From assembly GCF_032854445.1 (NCBI RefSeq), contig NC_088306.1, positions 21,609,764 through 21,673,763 on the forward strand: DNA of 64,000 bases. The letters run 5' to 3'. This stretch comes from Liolophura sinensis (lineage: Eukaryota; Mollusca; Polyplacophora; Chitonida; Chitonidae). Of the stretch, positions 61,698 through 64,000 are shown in pieces (position 1 is the first letter of the stretch; every line of letters starts with the position of its first letter). The notes beneath the pieces were generated by a model, which saw only the letters and a program-made list of their open reading frames with translations, did not search any database and was not told the origin of the DNA. The position numbers were made by a program, and so were the translations under genes.

Positions 61698-62271
61698 GGT
61701 GCTTATTATGTTATCAATGTTCAGTCTTGATTTTGAAAGAAAACGACGAGTTGGGCTGGTTCTTTGTTGTTATTTATGACCTTGAACGCAATGTTTTTTG
61801 ATCATAAATTCTCCCGATCCCAACGAGTGGCTTCCCACTTTTAAAGATGTTCAATGTTGAATTACTGGTTTTACTCAGATGAAATGTGGAAAAGGTCAAT
61901 AAATTTTTACTTAAATTTTCTCATCGTTTTCAAAAGATGAACAATAAAACATTTTAAATTAGTCAACACAAGCTTATTTCACATCCCAAATTTGGGCGAC
62001 GGTATTTAATTCATCTTATTAACTTTTTTGTGTTTTACATTCAACATTACATGCCACATGTTTTCTTTGTGTTTTCCCCACAGCCATGTTTAGGAATATC
62101 AGATGTGATTTTCACTTCAAAGGCCACTTTTAAAAGGGTAATGTAAGTGTGCTTTTAAAATTTTGCAGAAGTTATATCTGTTTGTAATCAAAAATGTATC
62201 AGGAATGTTATACTCCTTACCGTGTAGCCGCCGCTAAAGCGAGTAAAGAGAGCGACATGCGCTGAAAGGAC

Positions 62272-62312
62272 GATGGGTGGGTGGATGGATGGGTGGATAG
62301 ATGAGTGGATGT
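62272..62312. repeat. GGAT/GGGT simple repeat
   Basis: GGGTGGGTGGATGGATGGGT followed by GGATAGATGAGTGGATG. Confidence 0.75.
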
Positions 62313-62639
62313 GCGCTTACTCTTGCACGTGAGAAGATAGATGGATGTTGATGACGTTTAAGAGATAATGCCTCATAAGATTACGGTACATGTGTTTGGG
62401 TAATATCCAACTTGCTGTTTTGACCTTGATTGTGGACTTGTTATTCCGGGCAGAAATACTTCATTGTATAATCCCATGCTAACTTATGTGATACACATGT
62501 ACATTAAATGCCTTCAACTAAATGCCATATATGATGATATAAACATAATCAAACCACCTTGATAGCAAATTCTGTCGGTTTTTATTTCAGAGAAAATATT
62601 GTGATAAAAGGTTAATTAACGTTGTGCTGTCCCTCTGGG

Positions 62640-62806
62640 GCTCCATGGCCGAGGTGGCTTCCTGTTCGGCCATACGTGGGAAGGCCTGCGGCAACCTGTG
62701 GACGGTCGTGGGTTTCCCCCCGGGCTCTGAATGGTTTTCTGGCTGCCATCGTACGAGTGAAGTATTCTTGAGTACGACGTAAAAAAAAAACACTCAAATA
62801 AATATA
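62640..62806 (+). mobile_element. SINE family A, 5'-shortened
   Basis: GGCCATACGTGGGAAGGCCT, CGGCAACCTGTGGACGGTCG, CTTGAGTACGACGTAAA and tail CACTCAAATAAATA. Confidence 0.78.
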
Positions 62807-64000
62807 TGTTTTTAGATGTAATGTCAACAAAAGGTTTAGCTCGGAGAACCAGACGCCATAGCAGTGTCTGGGTATGTGTTTATTAGGTTCTGAATTCTGC
62901 CTTCAAAATTCAAGTTGTACATTTCATCTGACACTCCGAATGTCACATATAGGGGAGATTTTCGTTTTAGTTTCATTTTAGTTTCGTTTTAATAAATGAC
63001 CTAAGTACGTCCTGCGTGTGTTTTATTAAATGCTGTCGTAAATTTGCATTGCAACACTTTCAGCTAATGGACGTTTGGCTTCATTGACAGTAAAGTATTT
63101 TTCCATTTCTTCAGTTTTGTTGAATGGTGTGACAGCCCATACAAGATTTTGCAGTTTTCTTGCGCTGAAATCTCGGATATAACACAGTACGAAGAAATTC
63201 AGAGATACCCTGATGTAAAAAGTTTAATATTTTATAACGGTGGTGTATACGATTCACCAAAGGTATTGATTAAAAAAACTATGAGCACACGAAACCGCGG
63301 AATCTGTCAGAACATGCGTAGGGTTATTAGATATTTTTCCATGAAATGCTGTTTCTGTGCATTTCCTACTATTTATATGTGGAATTCAAGATTTGGACTT
63401 TACAAAGAAGGTTTATGTTTAATGATTTACGTTATACATTCAGCTAAAGCTATTACGTATTCTTACAGCGATACCGGTGAACAAGCATGATCAGTTGAAT
63501 GTCAAATAAGAAAGCTATAAAAGTAATGCACTGAACTAATTTATCATGATCGGAAAAATTAAGCTTTGGAAAACATTTGTTTACCAACAGATGCTAACAC
63601 ACAACGATGAACAGCTTTGTTCAGCCGCTGAAGTACATAATGGAAAATTCAACACAGTCAACCTGTATGTACAAATTCTAACAGCATTTACAAAAACAGG
63701 CAACATGGGAAAAAAGAATGACAGAAATGAAAAATAATCAATTGGGTTTGAACCCTACACTACCAGACATCGTATACAATGTGTCTAGTGCTGAAAACCA
63801 CCACAGCGTCTTGATCGAGTAAGGCCTTGGCGATCACTGCACCTGGTTAAGTATGTACATTTCAGGTTGCTCGACACACGGTGAGCAATCTACCCCACCT
63901 CCCCGCTCTACTCTAGTGTTCCATCTGGTTTGCCTGGTCTCAGTTTAGTGTTGAGAGGACAGAGTGCATGTAGGTGACAGGAAATGTTAGAAAATTATAA

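Larger units (their letters stand above)
61802..64000. other. Right-end stretch with no recognised gene
   Basis: No family-like exon recognised. It holds a GGAT/GGGT-rich short repeat at about 62272-62312, a SINE at 62640-62806 and several short open frames (for example 63149-63490) without recognisable domains. A neighbouring gene may begin beyond 64000. Confidence 0.4.

Noticed and set aside
63149-63490. 113-codon frame near the right edge
   Set aside because: No recognisable domain, weak start and surrounding sequence without exon signals.

Overview
This is nuclear DNA of an invertebrate animal. Five intron-containing protein genes can be assembled from conserved exons with GT/AG borders and consistent phases. 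The intergenic and intronic DNA is full of short tRNA-derived SINEs, small inverted-repeat elements and minisatellites. The commonest SINE has a head like a tRNA (on the strand opposite to most copies here), a conserved core and a TTTATTTATT-type tail. I associate this pattern with molluscs (bivalves or gastropods), possibly the MetaSINE group. That placement is recall and inference, not a search.

Layout: (1) 569-6409, minus: the 5' part of ATG16L1 (autophagy), running off the left edge; its intron 2 holds a decayed Jockey-like LINE split by SINEs. (2) 6.8-8.67 kb: a 45-bp minisatellite of about 41 units, just upstream of ATG16L1. (3) 9900-17722, minus: RPL8 (ribosomal protein uL2/L8), 6 coding exons, 259 aa, with a 26/27-bp minisatellite in its last intron and a TOP-like first exon near 18384. 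(4) 18873-37873, plus: a DDX3/PL10/Belle DEAD-box RNA helicase, 16 coding exons, about 741-752 aa, with a 2.2 kb 3' UTR; it is divergent from RPL8. (5) 40.1-45.4 kb: no gene recognised; tandem and dispersed repeats. (6) 45761-53111, minus: NME7 (DM10 plus two NDP-kinase domains), 9 coding exons, 378 aa. (7) 54234-59292, plus: BLZF1/golgin-45, 6 coding exons, 482 aa, head-to-head with NME7. (8) 59.3-64 kb: probable BLZF1 3' UTR, a 51-bp minisatellite, a SINE and unassigned sequence.

The two most interesting observations are these. NME7 and BLZF1 are head-to-head here as I recall them being in vertebrates, over a short shared promoter with ETS-like sites and an RFX-like X-box. BLZF1 intron 4 opens with about 22 tandem 24-bp units, each resembling the splice junction (cctacag|gtataa). 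The genes otherwise have unrelated roles (autophagy, translation, RNA helicase, cilia/centrosome NDP kinase, Golgi tether), and no operon-like logic is expected.
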